A stretch of 64,000 nt of DNA from Rhodospirillales bacterium (GCA_024653965.1 JANLGW010000074.1:1-64000); one strand, 5' to 3'. Shown: positions 17,016 through 26,306, counted from the stretch's first letter. Made by a program: numbers and translations. Notes: generated from the sequence alone by a model not told the origin.

Positions 17016-17933
17016 ATGCAAATCTACCTGCCGATCGCCGAGGTTTCGGTCAATATTTTTTTGATCCTCGGCATGGGGGGCGGCATCGGGTTTCTATCGG
17101 GGTTATTCGGTGTCGGCGGCGGTTTTTTAATGACGCCGCTATTGATTTTTATTGGCATTCCGCCCGCCGTCGCGGTCGGCACCGAAGCCAACCAAATTGT
17201 AGCGTCTTCCATTTCCGGCGTGCTGGCACATTGGAAGCGCGGCAATGTCGACGTCAAAATGGGCGTGATGCTGCTGATTGGCGGCGTAATCGGCTCCTCC
17301 CTCGGGGTATGGCTATTTACCTTTCTAAAAACACTGGGGCAGATCGATCTGGTGATCAAGCTGTCGTATGTGGCCTTTTTGGGCATCATCGGTACGTTGA
17401 TGCTGATCGAAAGCCTCAACGCCATGCGCCGCGCTAAGAAGGCGGCCCCATCCAAACTGCATCACCACATTTTCCTTCATGCGCTGCCGTTCAAGATGCG
17501 CTTTCGCCGCTCCAAGCTGTACGTTTCCGCCCTGCTGCCCATCGGCGTGGGCGCGGTCGTCGGCATTTTAGCGGCGATCATGGGCGTTGGCGGCGGCTTC
17601 GTCATGATCCCGGCGATGATCTATTTGCTGGGCATGCCTACCGCCGTCGTGGTCGGCACCTCGCTGTTTCAGATCATCTTCGTCACCGCCAACGTCACCG
17701 TACTGCAAGCGGTCAATAACTTTTCCGTCGACGTAATGCTGGCGGTGTTGCTGTTGATCGGCGCCGTAATCGGCGCGCAATTCGGCGCCAAAGCCGGTGC
17801 GAAGCTCAAAGGTGAGCAGTTGCGCATTCTGTTGGCGCTGATGGTCATCGGCGTGTGCATCAAGATCGGCCTGGACCTGACGTTAACGCCCGACGACCTC
17901 TATGTCCTGGACACAGCGACGGGGGGGCATTGA
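17016..17933 (+). CDS. TauE/SafE-family anion exporter
   Basis: A 305-residue membrane protein with eight or nine helices and the two family repeats SGLFGVGGGFLMTPLL (near 30) and AAIMGVGGGFVMIPAM (near 190). Family members export sulfite, sulfoacetate or related anions. GGAGG precedes the ATG. Downstream of the ArsR gene and overlapped closely by the TIGR02186 gene, so export of sulfite made by sulfur oxidation is likely. Confidence 0.92.
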   Translation: MQIYLPIAEVSVNIFLILGMGGGIGFLSGLFGVGGGFLMTPLLIFIGIPPAVAVGTEANQIVASSISGVLAHWKRGNVDVKMGVMLLIGGVIGSSLGVWLFTFLKTLGQIDLVIKLSYVAFLGIIGTLMLIESLNAMRRAKKAAPSKLHHHIFLHALPFKMRFRRSKLYVSALLPIGVGAVVGILAAIMGVGGGFVMIPAMIYLLGMPTAVVVGTSLFQIIFVTANVTVLQAVNNFSVDVMLAVLLLIGAVIGAQFGAKAGAKLKGEQLRILLALMVIGVCIKIGLDLTLTPDDLYVLDTATGGH

Positions 17934-17934
17934 G

Positions 17935-18711
17935 ATGCGCGCCTATTTCGCCCTTCCCTCCTTGCTCCAGGCCTCGTTGCTCCTGGTCTTACTCGCCGCC
18001 CCGGCGCTGAACTCGGCACGTGCCAATAGCCTCGAAGTCGACTTGGCCAAGCCCGACGTGCGCCTGGACGTCTCGTTCAAAGGATCGGAGTTGTTGCTGT
18101 TCGGTGCCAAAGATTTGGCGGGCGATATCATTGTCGTGGTGCGCGGCCCCCGCAAAGACACTTCGGTCCGCTTCAAAGAACGCATCATGGGGGTATGGGT
18201 GGCGACCGATGAAGTGATCTTCGCCCAAACGCCCGCCTTCTACGCCCTGGCATCCAGCCGCCCAATCGCAGACCTTCTGCCGTTAAGCGTTTTGAAAAAG
18301 GAAAAAATCGGCACGGAGCATTTGAATTTGGACGTTGCGGACAAACCCGATGGCATCAACGCCGCGCGGGTGAAAGAATTTTTTGCCGGCCTGCTGCGCA
18401 ATATGGCGCGCAAGAACCTTTATACCCTTGAACCCGGCCAGATCAACTTGGTCGGCAATCAACTGTTTCGCACCGATCTGTGGTTTCCCGCCAACGTCGT
18501 GGTGGGGGATTACGCCATCGACACCTACATGATCGCCAACGGGCGCATCAAAAGCAAAAGAACCACGCAATTGCGCGTCCACAAGGTTGGCCTGGAAGCC
18601 CAGGTCTATGACTTTGCGCATGAACAGGCGCTGCTTTACGGCCTGCTTGCCATTATCATCGCGGTAATGTCAGGATGGACCGCCAACCTAGTCTTCAAAA
18701 AGAGGGGCTAA
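17935..18711 (+). CDS. TIGR02186 family membrane-anchored periplasmic protein
   Basis: A 258-residue protein of the alphaproteobacterial family TIGR02186 (Alph_Pro_TM): signal peptide (about 1-24), a periplasmic domain with GAKDLAGDIIVVVRGP, and a C-terminal helix (ALLYGLLAIIIAVMSGWTANLVF). The family is regularly found next to TauE-type exporters and may be an accessory subunit; its biochemical role is unknown. The start follows the tauE stop by one base. Confidence 0.88.
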   Translation: MRAYFALPSLLQASLLLVLLAAPALNSARANSLEVDLAKPDVRLDVSFKGSELLLFGAKDLAGDIIVVVRGPRKDTSVRFKERIMGVWVATDEVIFAQTPAFYALASSRPIADLLPLSVLKKEKIGTEHLNLDVADKPDGINAARVKEFFAGLLRNMARKNLYTLEPGQINLVGNQLFRTDLWFPANVVVGDYAIDTYMIANGRIKSKRTTQLRVHKVGLEAQVYDFAHEQALLYGLLAIIIAVMSGWTANLVFKKRG

Positions 18712-18717
18712 TCAAGC

Positions 18718-19215
18718 ATGGCGGATACAGATACGGCAAGCACACCCCCTAATCAATTACGCACCTTCCTGTGCGTGATCGATGAAAGCCCGGAACTGAG
18801 CCGAGCGTTGCGTTATGCGTGCAAGCGCGCCAAACACGTGAACGGCCGAGTGGCGTTGGTCTATGTCATTCAGCCCATCGAGTACCAACACTGGATCGGC
18901 GTCGGCGACCTGATGCAAGAAGAAGCGCGCGAACATGCCGAAGTCTTGCTCTCCGACGCCGCCGACAAGGTCCAATTGTGTACCGGCACAATGCCGATCG
19001 TTTTCATTCGCGAAGGCAACACCACCGACGAACTGATAAAACTGGTGACCACCGAAAAAGACATCTCTTTGCTGGTGCTGGGGGCGGCGACCGGCAAGGA
19101 AGGCCCCGGACCGCTGGTGAGTTACTTCATCGAAAAAGCCGCAGGCAAGATGCGTGTGCCCATTACCGTCGTGCCGGGCAACCTCAGCGACGAAGACATC
19201 GACGCCATCACCTAA
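18718..19215 (+). CDS. Universal stress protein family
   Basis: A 165-residue UspA-fold protein. The N-terminal FLCVIDESPELSRALRYAC and the end VSYFIEKAAGKMRVPITVVPGNL match the family. The ATP-binding glycine motif (GxxGxxGPG-like) is partly changed: GAATGKEGPGPLVSYF. It ends the ArsR-TauE operon, 6 bases after the preceding stop. A regulatory role in that operon is possible; no partner is known. Confidence 0.88.
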   Translation: MADTDTASTPPNQLRTFLCVIDESPELSRALRYACKRAKHVNGRVALVYVIQPIEYQHWIGVGDLMQEEAREHAEVLLSDAADKVQLCTGTMPIVFIREGNTTDELIKLVTTEKDISLLVLGAATGKEGPGPLVSYFIEKAAGKMRVPITVVPGNLSDEDIDAIT

Positions 19216-19232
19216 ATGCTGTTCAAAAAAAA

Positions 19233-19260
19233 CGACCGGTAATCATACCGGCCGTTTTTC
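19233..19260 (+). terminator. Terminator after the universal stress gene
   Basis: CGACCGGT (19233-19240) and ACCGGCCG (19247-19254) form a stem with a six-base loop, followed by TTTTT. It ends the ArsR-TauE-Usp transcript. Confidence 0.75.
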
Positions 19261-19278
19261 ATTGCGCGGACCCGCTGC

Positions 19279-19944
19279 TCAGTCCGTGGTGAGTTGATCA
19301 ACCACAAACAGATTTTGCACCAGACGCGTGTCTTGAACTTTTTTCAGACCGCCAACAACGGCGTAGGTAAGCAGCGGTTCCGCAGCCACCACCACCAGAT
19401 AGGACGCGGCAAACGTCAACCATGCCGAAAGCGTGGTTTCAACACCGCCGACCCACAGCCAAAACCCGACCATGGTGGTGACGCCGGTGTAATACGCGGC
19501 ATCGAGCTTCACCATCGTGGCGAAGTTCAAGCGACGCTTTAGCGCCCCGTCGAAAAGCGCCTTACCCATGGTGAAATGCACCACCAGCAGCGGCACCATC
19601 AACGACAGCGAATTGACGCCAAGATGCACCAGATCCCACGGCGAAAACAGCAAGCCTTGCAGACCCAAACCGATGGCGAAGCCCATCAAAGTGGGCCAGA
19701 AGCCGAGCGTCAGATACATCGCCATTGCGCCCACGAAGTGCAATTCCGACGGCCCGACGGGAGCGGAAAAACTTTGCATGAACACCGTAAACGCCAAAGC
19801 GGCGATACCGGTCTTCACGAAGGTCAAGGGCGCTTGAGCCCAATTTTTGATTTGTTCTTTCACCGCCCAGGCGAGAACGCTTAACGCGCCCGCATTGGCC
19901 ATGGCGACTTTAACAGGCTGAACGTAGCCAGGTTCGATATGCAT
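19279..19944 (-). CDS. cbiM: CbiM-type cobalt ECF transporter membrane protein
   Basis: A 221-residue membrane protein starting MHIEPGYV; CbiM proteins start MHI with the histidine near the N-terminus serving as metal ligand. Five to six helices follow, including PSELHFVGAMAMYLTLGFWPTLMGF. CbiM is the substrate-specific part of cobalt uptake systems. No CbiN, CbiQ or CbiO gene is adjacent. A cobalamin riboswitch directly upstream supports the assignment. The start at 19944 was taken because the longer open frame runs back into the riboswitch. Confidence 0.85.
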   Translation of the reverse strand: MHIEPGYVQPVKVAMANAGALSVLAWAVKEQIKNWAQAPLTFVKTGIAALAFTVFMQSFSAPVGPSELHFVGAMAMYLTLGFWPTLMGFAIGLGLQGLLFSPWDLVHLGVNSLSLMVPLLVVHFTMGKALFDGALKRRLNFATMVKLDAAYYTGVTTMVGFWLWVGGVETTLSAWLTFAASYLVVVAAEPLLTYAVVGGLKKVQDTRLVQNLFVVDQLTTD

Positions 19945-20002
19945 GAGGTTTTCCTTTCGTACCCTCCGTACAGACGCGTCGCTTCCACGCGAAGCGTCCA
20001 CA

Positions 20003-20195
20003 AACACGGGCAGGTCTCCTGGCTCACGGATCGCTGTTTCCTTCCGCCTTCCCAAGATACAAGACCTCAGTGGCTCAATGGAAGAAAACTACCGTTCACA
20101 GTTGCGGGGGCAGCCACAGATCGGGACCCGTCGAGGTCGTCCCTACCGTGTTCCCTTTTCATCCAGCAGGCTTAAGCCTGCTAGGAACCCGTGCT
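20003..20195 (-). ncRNA. Cobalamin riboswitch upstream of cbiM
   Basis: Read on the minus strand, it shows the conserved cobalamin aptamer: GGTTCC near the 5' end, GGGAACACGGT, GCTGCCCCCGCAACTGT, the B12 box GCCACTG, GGGAAGGC and the closing GAGCCAGGAGACCTGCC. It lies 59 bases upstream of the cbiM start. When B12 is plentiful it should lower expression of the transporter. Confidence 0.95.
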
Positions 20196-20253
20196 TTTTG
20201 TTTATGCCAGAGTCGGGGCGATTAGGCAAGGCCCGCAAAGGAAACCGGGCGGC

Positions 20254-21720
20254 TCAATTGGCGTTGCGCGCTACGCGTTCTTTAGGAAAAACCATCGTAA
20301 TGCGAGTGCCCCGGCCCTTTGCACTGTTAACCTCAAGCGTACCGCCGTGCAGTTCCATCAGGCCCCTGGTCAAAGGCAGGCCTAAGCCGGTGCCTTCATG
20401 TTTACGGTCAAGGCCGCTATCCACTTGGCCAAATTTGCTTAACGCCACCATGATCTCATCTTCATCCATGCCGACACCGGTATCGCTAACCGTAAGGGCC
20501 AGCGAACCGTCATCATTCATCATCGAGGTAACGGCGACCTCGCCGCCCTCGGGGGTAAATTTAACGGCGTTACTGAGCAAGTTTAGGATGACCTGCCTCA
20601 CCCGCCGCTGGTCCACATAGATTTGCGGAACGTCGGGATCGAGCGCAGACGTTACCTTCACTTCGCCGCTATTCGCGCGCGGCATAATGATGCGAACGGA
20701 CTCTTCGACAATGTCACTCGGGCGGACGTTTTCTTCATGCAACTCCAAAGCCCCCGCCTCAATGGCGGAAACATCTAAAATGTCATTGATCAACCCCAAT
20801 AGGTGCTGACCGGAACTGTAGATATCGCCCAAGTATTCTTTGTACTTATCATTGCAGATGGGGCCGAAGACTTCTTCTTTGATCGTCGAAGAAAAACCGA
20901 TGATGGCATTGAGCGGGGTGCGCAATTCATGGCTCATGTTGGCCATAAGTTCGGATTTGGCGCGGCTCGCCTCTTGCGCCATTTCGCGCAACTGCTCCAG
21001 TTCATTGTTTTTTTCGCGGATGGAATCCGAGTTATCCTTGAGGGTCTGGTATTGCTGTTTGAGAATTCGGTCCGCGCGTTTAACGATCATGAATAACGCG
21101 CCGTACAAAAGGCCAAATGCAATCACCAGCCCCAGCACCACCCGTTGCACCGCGCTTTCGATCAGCAAAAGCTGTTCGGTCACATCGGTATAAAGTTCAA
21201 ACACCGCTTCCGCTTTGCCGTTTGGGCCGACAAGAACGACATAACTTTCAACCAGATCGCGCGCGAGCAATTCACCGGAAAAAGCGCTGACGCTGTCTCG
21301 ATGGACCAGCGTGCTGGCCGGAGTGCCTCTAAGCGCTTGTTGAAATCCTAAATTGCCGCTGCTGCTTTCGCCGATTTGCGACGCCTGCGATGAAAAAATC
21401 GTAATACCGTCAAGATTGAAAACTTTGATCTTTAAAATCGGCAGCCCCCTCGACCAAGTCTCCAAACTTTGGTGGATTTCCTGCGTCTCGGCACGCGCGC
21501 GCAAGCGATCGCCATCCACATCACGAATGGAGGTCACGTAAGCGGAAAACTGCGACCAAAAGGAATTGGAAAGCGCCTGCGTCAAAACCACATTTTGGTT
21601 TTCGGTCAGCTTAATGAGTTGATCGACCTCCGACTGCCGATAGACGCTGACCAATACGAAAATCACTGCCGCAACAGCAATAAAGCTGGTAATGGAAAAA
21701 TATCTCAGCAGTTTGAACAT
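20254..21720 (-). CDS. Membrane sensor histidine kinase
   Basis: A 488-residue kinase: helix about 8-28, extracytoplasmic sensor to about 190 (FWSQFSAYVTSIRD), second helix about 200-220, coiled coil about 225-260, HisKA with MSHELRTPLNAIIGFS near 270 and HATPase_c to the end with NAVKFTPEGG and GTGLGLPLTRGLMELHGG. No PAS domain between the second helix and HisKA. No response regulator gene is adjacent. ATG 21720 is preferred over an in-frame TTG at 21756. Confidence 0.9.
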   Translation of the reverse strand: MFKLLRYFSITSFIAVAAVIFVLVSVYRQSEVDQLIKLTENQNVVLTQALSNSFWSQFSAYVTSIRDVDGDRLRARAETQEIHQSLETWSRGLPILKIKVFNLDGITIFSSQASQIGESSSGNLGFQQALRGTPASTLVHRDSVSAFSGELLARDLVESYVVLVGPNGKAEAVFELYTDVTEQLLLIESAVQRVVLGLVIAFGLLYGALFMIVKRADRILKQQYQTLKDNSDSIREKNNELEQLREMAQEASRAKSELMANMSHELRTPLNAIIGFSSTIKEEVFGPICNDKYKEYLGDIYSSGQHLLGLINDILDVSAIEAGALELHEENVRPSDIVEESVRIIMPRANSGEVKVTSALDPDVPQIYVDQRRVRQVILNLLSNAVKFTPEGGEVAVTSMMNDDGSLALTVSDTGVGMDEDEIMVALSKFGQVDSGLDRKHEGTGLGLPLTRGLMELHGGTLEVNSAKGRGTRITMVFPKERVARNAN

Positions 21721-21940
21721 CGTTGTCAGCCGCCATTTCTTGGTAATTTGACGCAACCGACTTCAATGTAATCACTTATTCGCGATTTTCCACAAAGATT
21801 GTATGATTTTTCAATTCCGCGACCCTGCACGATGATCCGTATGTTAGGCACGAGCTTATAATGCTAAGATAACTGCTGACGCTGATGTTTATGTCGCAGC
21901 CTCACAACACTTCACGAAAACCCATTTAGGCGAGATTGTC

Positions 21941-22147
21941 ATGACCAAAGCTAGAGCCAAAGAACGCGCCAAATCCAATGCGGAAAAGAAAGCAAAAAAA
22001 CGCGCCGCCAACGCCGAACATCCCGACGCCAACACCGCTCAACCGGGGCGCTTCGACCCCAACACCCTGTCGATCAAAAGCCCGCAATCCAAAAAGAATG
22101 CCAACAATTTTTCCGGCATTAGGCGGGGCGCGGCGCGTTCCGGCTAA
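21941..22147 (+). CDS. Small basic conserved-type hypothetical protein
   Basis: A 68-residue protein rich in Lys, Arg, Ala and Asn, beginning MTKARAKERAKSNAEKKAKK and ending in a patch of basic and serine residues. AGGCGAG lies before the ATG. Small proteins of this composition recur in alphaproteobacteria, and the codon use looks like a real gene. No enzymatic motif is visible; nucleic acid binding is only suggested by charge. It stands alone between a divergent kinase and a convergent CZB gene. Confidence 0.65.
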   Translation: MTKARAKERAKSNAEKKAKKRAANAEHPDANTAQPGRFDPNTLSIKSPQSKKNANNFSGIRRGAARSG

Positions 22148-22174
22148 GCCGCGCAAGCGAGCCAGCGAGAAATC

Positions 22175-22705
22175 TCATTTTTCCTGACTCTTTTGAATGC
22201 TGCTCAGAATGGCTGAAATCTCCTCGCATTCCCCACCCAGTTCGCAGCTTTCGCAGGGAAGCCTCTTTAATACCGTTTGGGCCAATTCGTAGGACTGATT
22301 GCTCGCGTGGGCCTTCGCCAAAACAAACGCCTTCACGCACGCGTCAAGTTTAACGAAGGGTTTTTTAACGACTGCATTCTCATATCCGTCTTGGCAATGG
22401 ATCGCCTCCGATAATTTTTTCAATGCCTTAACAAGAATTTCAAATTCCGCATCCCCGCCCGAGTGTCCTGTCTTTTCAATCGAACACGCGACCGAACCGT
22501 GAAAGGTGGCGTGGGCGCTTTTGGCTTCGATGAATTCGGGAAGCGTCCCATATTGCTGCCCCCCAGGACCATGAAACCATTTGCCGATAGCGCATAAATC
22601 ATCGCGGCGAACATTCTCGAGATCAAAATCGGCCCGATTTTTGGTGAGCGCCAAATTCTCCCGCCATTGCAAATGCGCATTAACAAAGTCCTGGAAATTC
22701 ATCAT
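22175..22705 (-). CDS. Free-standing CZB (zinc-binding) domain protein
   Basis: A 176-residue protein. Residues about 1-90 match the chemoreceptor zinc-binding (CZB) fold: HLQWRENL, DLCAIGKWFHGPGG with the Cys/His ligands and AHATFHGSV. CZB domains usually sit at the end of chemoreceptors or diguanylate cyclases and report zinc or oxidants through the cysteine. Here there is no receptor. The C-terminal part (about 105-176) is helical, with a CESCELGGEC cluster near 150-160 that could bind a second metal. Confidence 0.8.
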   Translation of the reverse strand: MMNFQDFVNAHLQWRENLALTKNRADFDLENVRRDDLCAIGKWFHGPGGQQYGTLPEFIEAKSAHATFHGSVACSIEKTGHSGGDAEFEILVKALKKLSEAIHCQDGYENAVVKKPFVKLDACVKAFVLAKAHASNQSYELAQTVLKRLPCESCELGGECEEISAILSSIQKSQEK

Positions 22706-22848
22706 TTAAATCACCAATATAGATTCCGTCTTTCGCCCCCATCCAAGCTAATAGTTAACTATCGATTTGAAAACAATTTTCAAAATCGCCCTTAACATTA
22801 GTAATTACTGTTATTATCTATTTGGCGTTACTGAATAAAAAAAACGCA

Positions 22849-23643
22849 TCAGCTCAACAGCAACGCATCGTCATCGAGTTCGCTGCCGCGCACCTTTTCA
22901 AACATGTGCAACAGGTCTTCGACTTTAAGCCCATCGCGGTCATGGTCTCGCACATCGAGCACCACCCGGCCTTCGTGCAGCATCACCGTGCGGTTACCGA
23001 TATCCAGCGCCTGACGCATGGAATGCGTAACCATCAAGGTAGTCAGGTTACGCTCGGCGACGATTTCGCGGGTCAGTTCCAACACGAACGCCGCCGTTTT
23101 GGGGTCGAGCGCCGCTGTGTGTTCATCAAGCAGCAAAATTTTCATCGGTTGCAATGCCGCCATCAACAAACTGACCGCTTGACGCTGCCCGCCCGACAAC
23201 AGTTCCATGCTGTCGCCCAAGCGATTTTCCAGACCTAAGTTCAGACGCGCGATATGGGCGCGGAATTCTTCGCGCATGGCCGAACTGACCGACGCGCCAA
23301 AGCCCCGGCGTTTACCGCGCGCGTAAGCCAGTGCTAAGTTTTCTTCAATGGTCAAGTTGGCGCAGCTGCCGCCTAAGGGATCTTGAAACACCCTGGCTAC
23401 CAGCCCGGCGCGTTTGGCGGTGGGCCACGCGGTAACGTCTTGATTATCGATCAGGATGGAGCCGCTATCAGGGCGCAATTCCCCCGCCAAGGCATTTAAG
23501 AATGTGCTTTTTCCCGCCCCGTTGGAGCCGATCACGGTCACAAAATCGCCCTCGGGAATGACCAGATCGATGCCCCGCATGGCCGGAGTCTGCATGGGCG
23601 TACCGGGGTTGAAGGTAACGGCGAGTTGACGCGCTTCGATCAT
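22849..23643 (-). CDS. ABC transporter ATP-binding protein
   Basis: A 264-residue ATPase with Walker A GSNGAGKST, signature LSGGQRQAVSLLMA, Walker B ILLLDEH and the H-loop MVTHSM. The ATG at 23643 overlaps the permease stop (ATGA). The genes for the permease and the solute-binding protein lie directly upstream, forming a complete uptake system of the PF04392 type. The ATPase gene ends the operon. Confidence 0.93.
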   Translation of the reverse strand: MIEARQLAVTFNPGTPMQTPAMRGIDLVIPEGDFVTVIGSNGAGKSTFLNALAGELRPDSGSILIDNQDVTAWPTAKRAGLVARVFQDPLGGSCANLTIEENLALAYARGKRRGFGASVSSAMREEFRAHIARLNLGLENRLGDSMELLSGGQRQAVSLLMAALQPMKILLLDEHTAALDPKTAAFVLELTREIVAERNLTTLMVTHSMRQALDIGNRTVMLHEGRVVLDVRDHDRDGLKVEDLLHMFEKVRGSELDDDALLLS

Positions 23644-24533
23644 GGCGTGCTGCCCTTTTTGCGAAATGGCATACGCACGCCGGGCAATACCATGGCCAGC
23701 GTCACCAACACCGCCGTGATCAGGTTCAAATCCTGCGCCTGCAGTCCGAGCAGATCGGCGTTGAGCGCCCCCGCCACGGCCAAACGGTAAACGATGGAAC
23801 CGATGATGCACGCGAACGTCGCCCGCCATACCGCGCGGGTGTTGATCAGTGCCTCGCCGCCAATTACCGCAGCCAGACCGACGACGATCACGCCGACGCC
23901 CAGCGTCACGTCCGCCGCCCCCTGACTTTGCGCGAAAAAGGCCCCGGCAAGCGCCACCAGCGCGTTGCTCAACGCCATACCGCCCAGAATGTAACGATCG
24001 GTGTGAATGCCTTGCGCGCGCGCCATACGCGGATTGACTCCGGTGGCGCGCATGGCCAGGCCCACTTCGGAATTCAAAAACCAATCCAGCGCCAGCTTTA
24101 CGCCCAACACCAACACCGCCAAGGCGATGGGCAAGACCACATAACTGGGCATGCCCAGCGCCTCAAGCGGCGTGAACACCGTTTTTTCGCCCAGCAGCGC
24201 GACGTTGGGGCGGCCCATGATGCGCAGATTGATCGAATAGAGCGCGATCATGGTCAAGATCGATGCCAGCAAATGAAGAATCTTGAGACGCACGTTGAGC
24301 CACGCCGTCACCATGCCCGCCCCTGCCCCGGCCAGCGCGGCGGCCAGACTGGCAAAGTACGGGTCAACCCCCGTCACGATCAGGCTGGCACACACCGCAG
24401 CGCCCAACGGAAAACTGCCGTCGACGGTCAAATCGGGAAATTGCAGTACCCGAAACGACAGATAAACGCCGAGCGCGACCAAGGCGAACAACAGTCCGAC
24501 CTCGATCGCGCCCAGGAATGCAATTTGGCTCAT
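23640..24533 (-). CDS. ABC transporter permease
   Basis: A 297-residue inner-membrane protein with about eight helices, of the branched-chain-type permease superfamily that pairs with PF04392 binding proteins. FRVLQFPDLTVDGSFPLGAAV near the start is the family's conserved segment. Some such systems import tryptophan or other aromatic compounds; the substrate here cannot be read from sequence. Its stop overlaps the ATPase start. Confidence 0.9.
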   Translation of the reverse strand: MSQIAFLGAIEVGLLFALVALGVYLSFRVLQFPDLTVDGSFPLGAAVCASLIVTGVDPYFASLAAALAGAGAGMVTAWLNVRLKILHLLASILTMIALYSINLRIMGRPNVALLGEKTVFTPLEALGMPSYVVLPIALAVLVLGVKLALDWFLNSEVGLAMRATGVNPRMARAQGIHTDRYILGGMALSNALVALAGAFFAQSQGAADVTLGVGVIVVGLAAVIGGEALINTRAVWRATFACIIGSIVYRLAVAGALNADLLGLQAQDLNLITAVLVTLAMVLPGVRMPFRKKGSTP

Positions 24534-24561
24534 GGTGAAGTTGCCCCGGTGTTATCCAATG

Positions 24562-25530
24562 TTATTGGATGACTTCCTTGGCTTCGGCGATCAAATCAGG
24601 GCTAAGCGTAATACCTTGGGCCTTGGCGGCGCTCAGGTTCACGGACAAATCCGACTTGGCCACGCCTTCGACCGGCATATCGCCGGGCTTCGCACCGCCC
24701 AGAATCTTTACCACCATCTGCCCGGTCTGACGCCCGACATCGTAATAATCGAACCCCGCCGCCGCAACCGCGCCGCGTTTAACGGAATCGGTATCGCCCG
24801 CAAGCACAGGAATGGACGCTTCGTTGCCGACCTTGACCACCGCTTCAAACGCCGACACCACGGTGTTGTCGGTGGGAATGTAAATGGCGTCGACCTTGCC
24901 CACCAAGGAACGCGCCGCAGCCAGTACATCGCCGGACTTCGTCGCGGCGGCGACCGTTACGCTCATGCCCACCTTGGGCGCTTCGATTTCGATCAGGTTG
25001 ACCAAAGAAACCGAGTTGGCTTCGCCGGGATTGGTGATTACGCCCAAACGCGTGGCTGTCGGCACGACACGTTTGACCAGCGCCATGTGCGCGGCAATCG
25101 GCGTCATATCGGTAACGCCGGTGACGTTGGCGCCGGGATGCATGGCGTCAGCCACCAGCTTTGCGCCGACCGGATCGGTGACCGCGCTGAACACCACGGG
25201 AATGGTGCTGGTGGCAGCGACCATCGTCTGCGCCGACGGCGTGGCAATCGCGACGATCACGTCCGGCGCGTCGCCGGAAAATTTCTTGGCGATTTGGGCC
25301 GCCGTAGCGGCATTGCCCTGCGCGCTTTCATAGGACCACTTCAAGCCGTTACCTTCGCTAAGCCCCGCCTCGGCCAGCACATCCTTAACACCTTGGCGCA
25401 CCGCATCGAGCGCCGGATGCTCAACAATTTGCGTCACGGCGACGTGTTTGTCCGCCGCCCAAGCCAACCCCGACACACCCAACGAAACCGCAGCAGCCAG
25501 CGCCGCCGCTCCCAACCGCATCCTCTTCAT
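24562..25530 (-). CDS. ABC transporter substrate-binding protein (PF04392 type)
   Basis: A 322-residue periplasmic protein with a signal peptide (about 1-26, ending AWA). The fold is shown by VAVTQIVEHPALDAVRQGV, VVFSAVTDPVGAKLV and AIYIPTDNTVVSAFEAV, typical of this family. First gene of the three-gene uptake operon, with GAAGGGGAAG before the ATG and 28 bases to the permease gene. A promoter should lie in 25531-25724. Confidence 0.92.
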   Translation of the reverse strand: MKRMRLGAAALAAAVSLGVSGLAWAADKHVAVTQIVEHPALDAVRQGVKDVLAEAGLSEGNGLKWSYESAQGNAATAAQIAKKFSGDAPDVIVAIATPSAQTMVAATSTIPVVFSAVTDPVGAKLVADAMHPGANVTGVTDMTPIAAHMALVKRVVPTATRLGVITNPGEANSVSLVNLIEIEAPKVGMSVTVAAATKSGDVLAAARSLVGKVDAIYIPTDNTVVSAFEAVVKVGNEASIPVLAGDTDSVKRGAVAAAGFDYYDVGRQTGQMVVKILGGAKPGDMPVEGVAKSDLSVNLSAAKAQGITLSPDLIAEAKEVIQ

Positions 25531-25724
25531 CGTGCTTCCCCTTCAAAAAAACGATCCTTAAAGCCTAACCAAAGATCAGCGAATGATCATCCCCAAACTG
25601 TATGCATTTTGCATAATTTTTAAGGCCGCACCCACTGCAAGTGCGATGGGAAACCGGCGCGTATAGGACCGTGCGGATACGCCCTGATGAGTGGGTGTCC
25701 GATGATTGAGAGAATTGCCGACAA

Positions 25725-26117
25725 TCAGTAGCCGCTACGCACCGGACCATCCAACGCGACGCCCTCTTCGAGGAACGACCACAGCAGCCGGGCAAAAACC
25801 TCCGGCACCAGCACGGTATGGAAGTTTTCGAGATCTTGAAGTTTGTCGCGAATGGATTGGCGCACACTGGGCACGCCGGTCAAATCAAATATGATGTCGA
25901 CCGTCTCACCCAATTTTACAATTTCCAAAGCGTCGGTATAAACCGGAACTCCGTCGGCGGCGAACTTCTTGGCCGCTGGAGAATTAGGATCCCGCTCCGC
26001 CACAGCAACAATCTTAATTGGCTTGCCCCCTTCTTTGATGTGCGCCGCCAATGAATTCGTAAATTGTTGACCGATGCGGCCCAGTCCCAACAAAGCAACG
26101 TTGATCGTCCCTGGCAT
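25725..26117 (-). CDS. Short Rossmann-fold NAD(P)-binding protein
   Basis: A 130-residue protein consisting of one Rossmann domain: VALLGLGRIGQQF is the dinucleotide loop, and VAVAERDPNSPAAK and VDIIFDLTGVPSVRQ follow, as in the N-terminal half of Gfo/Idh/MocA or homoserine dehydrogenases. The catalytic half is missing and no continuation was seen in the other frames downstream. GGAGG precedes the ATG at 26117. It could be a stand-alone nucleotide sensor or a remnant. Confidence 0.7.
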   Translation of the reverse strand: MPGTINVALLGLGRIGQQFTNSLAAHIKEGGKPIKIVAVAERDPNSPAAKKFAADGVPVYTDALEIVKLGETVDIIFDLTGVPSVRQSIRDKLQDLENFHTVLVPEVFARLLWSFLEEGVALDGPVRSGY

Positions 26118-26306
26118 ATTATCATCCTCCCTTATCGTTGATGGCATGAGCCTAACCAATTCTCCCCATCTTTGATATAGCGACAAGGAAAATGTCGCAT
26201 TACGCGCATTTTAAATGCTTTGCCGAAACGCAGCCCCCTGCAATACCTTAGGCGAATGTCCTTAGGCAGGCTTGGCGGACCTCTGGTCTTCGGTTATACC
26301 TCGCCC

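Noticed and set aside
22849-24084. ABC ATPase read as a 411-residue protein
   Set aside because: The first 147 codons overlap the permease gene in another frame; the real start is ATG 23643, coupled to the permease stop.
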